Origin: Plutella xylostella
Taxonomy: Eukaryota > Arthropoda > Insecta > Lepidoptera > Plutellidae
Assembly: GCF_932276165.1 (NCBI RefSeq)
Contig: NC_063998.1
Span: 5,902,501 to 5,966,500 of the forward strand
Reading direction: 5' to 3'
Length of the DNA: 64,000 bases
The notes under the pieces are model-generated. The model saw nothing but the letters and a program-made list of their open reading frames with translations. It searched no databases and was not told the DNA's origin. A program made the translations under genes and the position numbers. Positions 48,850 through 57,900 of the stretch are shown piece by piece (the stretch's first letter is position 1; each line of letters begins with the position of its first letter).

Positions 48850-49540
48850 GGTTATATTGGCCATAACTTGTACCTGACTGACTGTGACTAAGACAATTCT
48901 TATATTCAGCAAGTTAATGATAATTTATAATACTTAAAAACCTGCATTATACCCTTTTATTAATATAAATAAAGATTGATTTTGCTTTGGAAAAGATGTT
49001 AAGAATATTAAACATAATTAATAAATAATAGGGTCAATGAGTCAGTTGCCGACCTAGTTGAGCACCAACTTTACTTTTACTAAAGTTATCTACTTTAAAT
49101 AAAATAAATACCTTCAATTAGATACTTATACCCGTAGGGTCAATGTGTTGGATGGCGGCCATAGGAGCACTAACACTATTTTAAGTTATCTGAAATATTT
49201 GGAAAAGATAAAATAAATATTTCCATAGTGAATATTCATGCAATTTTACTTTTGAAGGTTAAATGGGTATCATTGGCTATATATTATTGACTGTGACCAT
49301 GACAACTTTTACATATTAAGTGATTAGTAATAATTTATTATACTTATTATTCTCCTTTAATTCTGCTAATATAAATAATTATTGATTTGGGTTTGGATAA
49401 GATGTTGATAATATTAAACAAAATCTTATAATTAGGGTCAGTGAGGTGATTGACGGCCATAAGAGTTTCAACTTTATTCTATTCTAAATAAAATTTACTG
49501 AGTTTTGAATAAGATAGGAAAATATTTTCATAGTACATGA
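48850..49540. repeat. Diverged internal duplication in the LTR
   Basis: Two stretches about 405-420 bp apart share the order GACTGTGACYA, AGATGTTRAKAATATTAAAC, AGGGTCARTGAG and AAATAAAATTTACT-like blocks; for example AGGGTCAATGAGTCAG near 49029 and AGGGTCAGTGAGGTGA near 49434. A third partial AGGGTCAATGTG lies near 49137. An old tandem duplication helped lengthen the LTR. The 3' LTR has the same structure. Confidence 0.6.
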
Positions 49541-49921
49541 TTTACTCACGACCGATAAATAAATTGAAATGACTTCTTATCAGCTTGGGTAAAGGAAAGC
49601 AGTTGCTGAATTGGATTCTTCTTACAAACTTACCAATATACTATATACAGGAGGAGATGATGACAGTTAGTTATTAATAAGTAATGTTGAGCTTGACTGT
49701 GATGAAGTTAATTAGAGGCAGGGAAACCACCTCGAACAACTTGTAGGTACCATGGTAGACACAAGCCAGCATCGATAAAATATTAATTGTCACATAACTC
49801 TGAGATCTACAATATAGAGATACATTTGAGTGATTGCTCTTGACACAAGCTGAAATGGGAGATAGTAATTATATTCTAATTATGTCCCTTATTGGAAGAC
49901 ATTGTACTGTGACGATACACA

Positions 49922-50385
49922 TGAGTAGACTCAGGAAATATCCGTGTCGAATTAATGTATAAGTAGACTCAGGGAATATCCGTGTCGAAAATACAAGAGT
50001 AGGCTCAGGAAATATCCGTGCCGAATAACTATTACACATTATGGATACATAAGATATCCGTGCCAAATAACTATTACACATTATTAAGTAGACTCAGGAA
50101 ATATCCGTGTCGAATAAATGTATAAGTAGACTCAGGGAATATCCGTGTCGAAAATACAAGAGTAGGCTCAGGAAATATCCGTGCCGAATAATTATTGCAT
50201 ATTATGGATACAGAAGTAGGCTCAGGAACTATCCGTGCCGAATAACTATTACACATTATTGATACATTAAGTAGACTCAGGAAGTGTCCGTGTCGAATAA
50301 ATGCATAAGTAGACTCAGGAAATATCCGTGTCGAATAAATGCTTAAGTAGGCTCAGGAGATATCCGTGCTGAATTGTGAAGCTGA
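49922..50385. repeat. 11-unit minisatellite in the 5' LTR
   Basis: Units of roughly 36-55 bp with the core AGTAGACTCAGGAAATATCC followed by GTGTCGAATAAATG. I count eleven: two types alternate, one with AGTAGACTC...GTGTCG and one with AGTAGGCTC...GTGCCGAATAACTATTACACATTA. A block of three units is itself repeated. One unit is truncated (near 50050). Frames on the minus strand over it are repeat shadows. Confidence 0.85.
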
Positions 50386-50754
50386 ATAAAATAGTATTAA
50401 CATCATCTGGATCCCAATCAATAGATCCTTTCCTAGGGACTGACTGACAACAAAAAAAAACAGTTTGAATAGAGCCAGTGGGCTAGAGAAGGTAGATGGG
50501 TCTGGTGGACGGATCTGGTCGTCCTTCATAGGGTGTGCGAGGCGGGGCGCACCTTCTATTCAAATTAAAAACCCTTTTTTTATAGATAATTTTGTATATA
50601 TTTAAATTACTTTTGTTTAATTAAATCATGTATGTTTTAAGAAATAACTATTGCTTGAGCTTTGTTCTGTTGTCCTAACAAATAGATAAACTAGGGATTA
50701 TGAACTAGGGTTCTAGGGATTAGGGCTAGGGTAGGGATTCTCTCAACCTCCTAA

Positions 50755-50810
50755 AAGAACTTGAGTTACTTCGGCAATGTAGAGTCCTAACCGCTAGACT
50801 AGACGATCAC
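50755..50810 (-). pseudogene. tRNA-His-like relic, antisense, in the 5' LTR
   Basis: On the minus strand from 50810: GTGATCGTCTAG, an extra TCTAG, CGGTTAGGAC, CTACATTG, CCGAAGTAAC, CAAGTTC. This follows insect tRNA-His through the D arm, the anticodon stem (with a 3-base gap) and up to the start of the T arm. The acceptor stem is not preserved. It matters because the element's primer-binding site, 148 bases downstream, matches the 3' end of the same tRNA. Confidence 0.5.
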
Positions 50811-50957
50811 GTATTGGCCAAACGAATAATGCAAAGCACGTATACCGTTACAAGACTTCTCTTCAGTTCCGGTTCAGTTTAGTTAGGGCGAAAAATACGT
50901 CTTAAATAGGTAGGTTAGAGTTCGAAGCGTGACTACAGGGGGGGGTATATTTACAAT

Positions 50958-50975
50958 TGGTGCCGTGACCAGGAT
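50958..50975 (+). promoter_or_regulatory. Primer-binding site for tRNA-His
   Basis: TGGTGCCGTGACCAGGAT begins two bases after the LTR's terminal CA. Its complement is the 3' end of tRNA-His including CCA: GTCACGGC acceptor strand, discriminator base A, then CCA. All 18 bases fit the insect tRNA-His sequence as I remember it. This is where minus-strand DNA synthesis would start. Confidence 0.8.
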
Positions 50976-51070
50976 AGGGTGATCAGAATTATTAGAAACA
51001 GGATCGGGTTATTAGGAACGTTATTTTATTTGTGTTTTGCATTATTCAAAAACTTAAAAGGCTTTTAGCC

Positions 51071-51097
51071 TACAATTGTTGCCGTGAAACGGAAGGA
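51071..51097 (+). repeat. Second PBS-like junction
   Basis: TACAATTGTTGCCGTGAAAC repeats the LTR/PBS junction TACAATTGGTGCCGTGACC with one change in the first 17 bases, 119 bp downstream of the real one. It looks like a relic of a related LTR end plus primer site. Confidence 0.55.
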
Positions 51098-52954
51098 GAT
51101 TGAGAGAAAACGTTAATAGAAAAATCATATGTGTAGGCGTACAATAAAATAGGCATTTAGAGAAAAAAATAAATAAAAAAAATAATAATATAATGTGTAC
51201 ATTTTGTTTGAACCATTTAAAAGGTCAATAACTGGTAACTTTACCCTTTACATAAAAAAAAACTTAGCATAATATTTGTATACTTGTATACATTTTGCTT
51301 GAAACATTTGAAGTGCCCATGTGTGGTACTTTTACCCTATTGTATACAAATTTGTTGCATTCAAACTTAGTGTGCTTAAAATACGTGTAGGTTGCCTACA
51401 AATGCATTAGTAAAACAATCAAATAGGTTATAGGTAGCGTCCTGTCATTATTATTTTGGTAAAGACATGACATTGTGATTTAGAAGCTGCGCACGCTTTA
51501 CATGGTTCATTTATACCGATCTTACCATGGTGCACTTGAAACTGGTAGGTTTGGCGCATGGATGTTGCGTCATTTTCTGTAATTATTGCATTAAAGTAAT
51601 AAAGGAAAAGGGGTACCTATAGTAAAATAAAGTAGGTACCTACTAAGTAAACGAGAATAAACTAGTAAGGTCAAAGACCGTTCGAAGTTAGCGTGGTAGG
51701 TAGCTATAACTAACAGATGTTTTGGTAAATGCAAACTTTAGTAAGTACCTAAGTACTTGTTTACCTATTTAATTTTTCTACGACTACGATTGTCTAGGGA
51801 ATAGATTTTTTGTTATTTATACATACATATACACATATTATAGGTAGATAGTAGACACATTTTAATAAGTGTCAGTTTCACAGCGGCGGATGAGATATAT
51901 CTACTCATGGCAAATTTATTTTGATTGTGTGCATCCGATTTTAGGTTTAATTCCAAGTGTACTGTCTGTCTACTGTTATTTTATACTTCTACTTACCTTT
52001 AAATAAAAGGAAAATAAGGATACAACAGGAAGAAGTTAGCTAGCTGTATTTGATGTTCGAACCTGATTACCTGTAGATATCAATGATTAATTGCAGTTCA
52101 AGAGTTTTAACACAGGTGGCGCTGGTATACATATTAAAATATTTTGCATTGTATAATTTTCTTACTCATTTATTTAGGTAGTCCGTTATGTGGGTTTAAT
52201 TAAACCATAAAGGAAGAGTGTTGTTATAGGTTTGGTGTATGTTTATTTATGCTGATATATTTATTCTTTCAACGCTAGAGAAAGGGGTGTAATGATAATT
52301 AGTTATGTATGACAAATAAATTTTGCCAGCATAGAAAAGATAGGATTAGTGTTGGGTCTTATGTCAAGGTGACTTTTACCCACGATAGAAGGGGATTGGT
52401 GTCATGAATTTGGTATGGATGTAGGTGAGTTCTAGGTACCTGACGTGTAGGTACCTTACGGACAAAGGAAAGGGCTGTTATAAGTTTAGCGAATATTATT
52501 GTTATGAGTTTTGTGGATTTTAGTAATAGTATATTCAGCTTTCGTGGGGTTAACTGAATATGTATATAGTTACCGCATTCGTGTCGACAAAATTAAAGAC
52601 TGTTTTGTACAGGTTCAATGACCTTCATGTATGTACCTATTTAATTAGGCAATTAGGCATTATAGGGTTAAAAGATTATGTAGTGGGATCAGTTGTCGGT
52701 GGCTGTTTGCCGATGCCGGAGGCACTGTTCGTGTGTTGGGTACAGTGGATATGTCACTCCTTTCGTTGTACCTACTTCAATGGCGTGTATGTAGTAGGTA
52801 TGCGTTTTGCTAATACGCAGGTATAGGTAATTAGGTATATAATTGGAACTAGGAGGGGGAAATCGATACCTAGCATGTGGAGAAAGAGAGGTTATGATAT
52901 TATGATCTTATGTTTCTACATGTATGTAAATACTTAGCTGGCTACACTACCGAA

Positions 52955-53060
52955 TGTTGTGGTGGATAGTGACCTTGACTACTGTCTCGAGTTCGATAAT
53001 CGGGTTTTTGGTGTTCAATGTGTGTTGTGGTGTTAAATTTATGTGCATGGAGATTGTGGA
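52955..53060 (+). mobile_element. Decayed tRNA-headed SINE inside the LTR element
   Basis: ACCGAATGTTGTGGTGGATA and GTGACCTTGACTACTGTC then CGAGTTCGATAATCGGG resemble the head of the SINE at 32413 with several changes. Confidence 0.45.
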
Positions 53061-53668
53061 GGTGGCTCTCTGTTGTTGGGGAATTGGAGGAGGTTCGTGT
53101 CCTGCAGTGTATACCTAAATACAGGCTGCGCGTGAGTGCGTGCTAGCTACATATAGTATAGGTACTGGATTGCTAATTGCGTGTAGGTGCGATTGAGTAT
53201 GGATTGATATTGTGAATAATGTGCACGACATTAGGGATATTATGAGATAGAGGAATGATAAGATTACGGTGTAAATAAAATGAGCTAGTGAAGGAAACTA
53301 TGTTCGTTTTTACATACTTACTTATATCTGATTTTATCAATGTGTTAAATTAGGGTGACTTGGGTTCATCATCATCATCGGCCGTAACATCATTAGATTA
53401 AAAGTTACACACAAATAGGTATTCATAGGGTTACTTCAATGTCGTCATCACATATAGGGGGTGTTTAGGACTGTTCCCAGGAGAGGAAGCTGGAAGGCAT
53501 AAGATAGTGGGGGTGAGCCTAGTGAATGTATGTTACAGTTCTTAAAAAAAATAACTTGATTAGAATGACAGCTGTCAAATCCATACATTTTATTTGTCAC
53601 TTCTTCGCTTTCAAGGGAAACCCAACTTTATTTAGCAGGCATAAGTCAAAGTCAAAGTCAAATGGTTT

Positions 53669-53936
53669 CATCATCAGCCAATAATCGTCCACTGCTGGAC
53701 ATAGGCCTCTCCCAAGGAGCGCCACAACACTCGGTCCTCGGCCTTCCTCATCCAACCACTACCCGCCACCCGCCTAGGGCCGTCAGTCCGGCGGGCAGGA
53801 GGGCGTCCCACGCTGCGTTTGCCTGTTCGTGGTCTCCACTTGAGAACTCGTCTACCCCAACGATTATCGGTTCTTCGGCAGATATGACCAGCCCACTGCC
53901 ACTTCAGCTTGCATATTTTGACAGCTATGTCGGTAA
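53669..53936 (-). mobile_element. 5'-truncated RTE-type LINE, minus strand
   Basis: On the minus strand it encodes ITDIAVKICKLKWQWAGH, RRTDNRWGRRVLKWRPR, GRPPARRTD and DRVLWRSLGEAYVQQWT, the C-terminal end of lepidopteran RTE endonuclease-reverse transcriptase proteins, followed by a short GCTGATGATG 3' end. TCAAATGGTTT flanks it at 53658-53668 and 53937-53947, an 11-bp target-site duplication. Only the last 80 or so codons remain. It inserted into the internal domain of the giant-LTR element or its ancestor. Confidence 0.88.
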
Positions 53937-54163
53937 TCAAATGGTTTAATCGACGTAAAATTTTACAATTATTTGTCGATAGTCATCTACCAGGAAGATC
54001 TGTCAATCAAACGTGGTATATTTTAAAGGGCTCATGCTATATTTTATAAACTATAATATGTGTATTAGATTATAATGATGTGTTAGATTATGATGGCCAA
54101 GATTCATAATCATCGGGCGGTTCAGCATAATATTAGGTAAATGTCATAGAATAGGTATCCTTA

Positions 54164-54470
54164 GGGCTGCTCCGATTTTATAATCATCATCATCATCAGT
54201 AGGGGGTGTTTACGAATAGGTGACATAAGAGAGTGGGGGTGTCTCTTAAAGGGAGTAAATATGGGCTGCTCCAATTTTATAATCATCATCATCATCATCA
54301 ATAGGGGGTGTTTACGAATAAGTGAAATAAGAGAGTGGGGGTGTCTCTTAAAGTGAGTAAATATGGGCTGCTCCAATTTTATAATCATCATCATCATCAT
54401 CAGTAGGGTATGTTTAGGAATAGGTGACATATGAGAGTGGGGGTGTGTCTTAAAATTAGTAAATATGGTT
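54164..54470. repeat. Tandem repeat, three units of about 100 bp
   Basis: Units start GGGCTGCTCC at 54164, 54263 and 54365. Each has an (ATC)n run, then TAGGGGGTGTTTACGAATA, GAGAGTGGGGGTGTCTC and TTAAA...AGTAAATATG. A diverged single unit appears at about 53436-53520. The minus-strand frame with runs of methionine is produced by the ATC/GAT runs. Confidence 0.8.
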
Positions 54471-55299
54471 TAAAAATGTAGGAATGTTTATGAATGAAAG
54501 TCGATCAATACTATAAAATAGGAAAGACGGTTGTGATGTGAATGTGGGTTAAGTATTGTTCTGTTGTTACACACGTGGGGGTGAGAGAGTATTCATCTAC
54601 AGAAATAGATAAGAGCTTAGGTTATTTGACAATTTGAATGCATTTTAAATTTGACTGTCTTGGAGTGAACGAATGTGCCTAACTTACCTAAGTATTTCAT
54701 CAACATAGATAAATATTTTAGAGTTGTTTAATTTTGGGGGTGATACACCATTTAAATCATTGGTAGTACTCAACCGTTTTTATGTAAGGGCCACAAACAC
54801 GTTTAAGTCATGGTACGCGGGCCGCAGGTTGAGTATAGCTGATTTAAATTCTCATTGCACTCCTTTAAATAACTAATTGATTTTGTAAAGGATTTTGGGT
54901 TAAACTAAAAGTTATGGATTGGAATAGGATTATTGTTATTATGATTAGTGATTAGGAGAGTGGATAAATTCTTAAATCAAGGGGGTGTGTTGTGTACTTA
55001 CACAAGAGGGATAGTAAATAAGTTTCTACTTGGATTTAAGTTTAGGTACAGGTTATCTGAAGGTACAGTGATGATGGTCACACCGTGTAACCGTGTCATT
55101 TATTCATTGGCCCTGTAAATTTTATACTTTTGGGCGCGCTAATGTCGGTGACTATACTTTGGTATGGTAATGAAATGGAATGTAGTTTTGGAGTACCTCT
55201 TCCTATACTTAATAACTTTACCGTGATAGATTACATTTTATAATATATATTTTTTTGTGAAGGTGATAAGTGATGATTTTTAAATTCATACCTACTGCT

Positions 55300-56705
55300 G
55301 AACGATTCGGATAAACTACTGATAGGCATATAATACATTTGCCGAGCTTCTATAAGGGGGCTATCAAATGAGTTATCTAGTAGCATTGCTTATTGGATAA
55401 TGATATCTTTGTCGTTTTTATTGTCTCGACCGACTAAGACTTTCTGCGATGGTCTACAGTGCGGGCTTTCAACGATCTCATATTTGAGAAGGGAATAGTG
55501 TGACTTTGGATCTCAACTCAAATATTTTTCATTAATGAGTTATTATTGATTTGCATAAATCACAAAGACATTGAGGAGGAACTAATTTAAATGTCACTCA
55601 ATGCGCCGATCGTTCTAAGAAAGTACTGTGAGACATATAGAGCGTCTGGTGAGCTTCTATAAGGGGGCTATCAGATGAGTTATTCATTAGGCTAAAAATA
55701 CAAGCCTCTTGAATAATGATACTTTTGTCGCCTTCGCGGGAGTGCTGGTTTGGTGGGGCGATATTAATCTGCAGTGGGGGATTCGAAGTTGTTCCGTGTT
55801 CGAGGTAGCGAAGGGCACAACGACTGTTATCTCGAATACTTTGTTTACGCTTACCACTGGTTACAATTTTAGTGTGCCGTAATTTATTAATTAATATTTA
55901 CGTAACTAAGCTATAATTAAGAAGTACTTCCAGAGACGCATTTCTTTTCGTTAAAAGTTTCGTTCAGTTATTTGTTTTTCTTATTAACTTTTATCCTGTT
56001 GTCACTATAGCTTACATGTTTACATAAAGCTAGGTAGGTTTAGTAAATGCTGAAGGTGATAAGACCCAGGGATTCTTAAATTTACCTTACAAAATTCTGT
56101 TGATAAAAGTGTTGTGAAGGTGTTGAAGTGGAGTTAATTCAAGTAGAAAAGTAAAACGATTCGGGTAAACCACTGATAGGCACATAAGGCATTTGGTGAG
56201 CTTCTATAAGGGGGCTATCGAATGAGTTGTTCAAGAGGACTACTGATAGTGTAAGCCTATTGGATAATGATACCTGTGTCGTAGATGGTGTCTGCTTGAC
56301 TGGACATTCGGTGAGGATCTACAGTGAGGGCTCTAATCGATCACATATTTGAGAGGGGATATGGGTCTCAACTCAAGTATTTAGTTTAACTTTGTTACTT
56401 AGTTTCTTTTCTTAATTGCAAAGACATTGGGAAGAAAACAGTAAGCAATTCAACCAATGCATCGATCGTATGGAGAAATCACTGAGAAACATATAAGGCG
56501 TTTGATGAATTCTTATAAGAGAGTTATCAAATGAGTTACCTGATAGGATTGATTATGTGCACGCCTGTCGGGTAATGACACCTTTGTTGTCCTCATTGGG
56601 TGCGCTGGTCGAGTGGGTGGCATCTATCTGCAGTAGGGGGCCTCGAACTCGTTGCATATTCGAGATAGCGAAGGGTACAGCGACTGTTACCTCGAATATT
56701 CTATT
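55300..56705. repeat. Duplicated pair of related modules (A-B-A'-B')
   Basis: GAGCTTCTATAAGGGGGCTA occurs at 55344, 55651 and 56198, with a variant at 56507. Each is followed by ATGAGTT, then GGATAATGATAC or similar, TTTGTCGT, an ACAGTG or TGCAGTGGGGG block and a CGAA or CGATC end. Modules 1 and 3 share the ATTTGAGAAGGG type end and modules 2 and 4 the CGAGRTAGCGAAGGGYACA end, so a two-module block was duplicated about 855 bp apart after an older duplication at about 307 bp. Confidence 0.78.
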
Positions 56706-56831
56706 TTTAATATTACTAAGTAACAATAAAGCACTGGTTACAATACTATAAATTAAGTAAATTTAATATGAGAGTATTGGGGTTTATCACCTTCACTAAG
56801 ATATAGAGTTATCATTGTCTATCAAGTTAAG

Positions 56832-57027
56832 TAGGTAAATTTTTATCCAATTGCATTTCCTAAAAATTTAGGGGGTGGTTGTAACGAAACTTATTTGTAT
56901 TGTAAGGTTCTGATATTAGTTTGTTATTTTCATGTACCGTTATTCATGTATAATGTATAAGTCTTAGATAGGTAAATTTTTATCCAATTGCATTTCCTAA
57001 AAATTTAGGGGGTGGTTGTAACGGAAC
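56832..57027 (+). repeat. Duplicated polypurine-tract / LTR-start junction
   Basis: TAGGTAAATTTTTATCC through AGGGGGTGG and TGTAACG occurs at 56832-56886 and again at 56969-57023, 137 bp apart, with the first difference right after TGTAACG. The second copy is the working polypurine tract and start of the 3' LTR. The first copy is followed by 89 bases (AAACTTATTTGTATTG...) that resemble the beginning of a different LTR. Confidence 0.75.
57005..57016 (+). promoter_or_regulatory. Polypurine tract before the 3' LTR
   Basis: TTAGGGGGTGGT ends at the base before the TG of the 3' LTR. This G-rich stretch would prime plus-strand synthesis. It contains a few pyrimidines, so the exact primer is uncertain. 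Confidence 0.6.
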
Positions 57028-57669
57028 ATAGTCCGTCCGTAGCAGACTTAGGTATACATTATGTATAGATTGGCGAAATTTTTATTATAAGCAAAATAAG
57101 ACTATACGCTGGTTGGAAAACACAACCATACCGCGATGTAGAAATGCCACACTAGTGCCATCTAATGGGTTAGACTCGATGATGCATTTCCTTATATGGT
57201 AATGTTCGGGGGCTGTTGTGTCGTTCGAATCGACAGATACCTAGAATAAGTACAAGTCTTATTGTTGACGCTTAGAGTTTAAAGAGATATCATACTAGAT
57301 TCGGTTATATTATGTTTCAACCGTTTATACGGCTCTGTTAATTATTGTTTGATTATTGAAATGAATGACGCCATAGTGATAAGTTATTATTATGAGGATC
57401 AGATTTGCACAACACTAATTTACGCGACACTTTACGTACTACGCCTCCTTGACGCTCAACTGAGTATCTTTTAGTTCTAATTAATTGAATCAGGACTTAA
57501 AATTAATAAATACTAGTTAAATAATAATAATATTAATTATCAATAATTATAGAACAATAGTTCATCGGTTTATTACCTTAAAAATATTTAATAGTTGTGT
57601 TATTGTCTAGCTCAGTGGCGCCACCTGTAGTCTAGGATCTTAGGGATGGAGTTGAATCGATAAAGTTCG

Positions 57670-57900
57670 ATGGAGGAACCGAAAAAAAAAAAAAAAAAAG
57701 AAAAGAGGGAGTCGATGGTCAGGGAGGCTATAAAAGAGGTTTCGGGAAGAAAACTAGCCCTTGGTCTTCTCGTGGAGTTTCGGGTGATAGGATGGAGCGT
57801 TAGTGGAAGGTATTTTATGGCGGGGTGGTTTTGCAGCTTCGACCGGCCGGCGGCGGCGCCTCAGGATCCTCAGCTAAGTGTCGATAATATTTTGTCATAA
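57670..57900 (+). CDS. 76-codon open frame in the 3' LTR, function unknown
   Basis: Identical to the frame at 46821-47051 of the 5' LTR; the same doubts apply. Confidence 0.2.
   Translation: MEEPKKKKKKEKRESMVREAIKEVSGRKLALGLLVEFRVIGWSVSGRYFMAGWFCSFDRPAAAPQDPQLSVDNILS

Larger units (their letters stand above)
46168..50955 (+). repeat. 5' LTR, 4,788 bp
   Basis: Begins TGTAACGGAACATAG, ends GTATATTTACA. It is far longer than the few hundred bases usual for insect LTRs. Most of it is AT-rich with no coding capacity beyond one 76-codon frame. It contains a diverged internal duplication at about 48850-49540, a minisatellite at 49922-50385 and an antisense tRNA-His-like relic at 50755-50810. I cannot place the U3/R/U5 borders. 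Confidence 0.9.
50956..57016 (+). mobile_element. Internal domain of the giant-LTR element, non-coding
   Basis: About 6.06 kb between the LTRs. From left: primer-binding site, a second PBS-like block, about 1.8 kb of AT-rich DNA, a decayed SINE head (52955-53060), an RTE fragment on the minus strand (53669-53936), a triplicated unit (54164-54470), two pairs of related modules (55300-56705), and a duplicated polypurine-tract region. No long coding frame was found on either strand. Confidence 0.85.

Noticed and set aside
49869..50256. Minus-strand frames with repeated SARIFPEP motifs
   Set aside because: Translation of the LTR minisatellite; the repeat peptide simply reflects the DNA units, and the same holds at 60718-61105.
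49922..50385. CRISPR-like array in the LTR
   Set aside because: Regular repeats with variable spacers at first sight, but the spacers are related to one another and the setting is a eukaryotic LTR; it is a minisatellite.
54161..54430. Methionine-rich 89-codon frame
   Set aside because: Shadow of the ATC runs in a three-unit tandem repeat.
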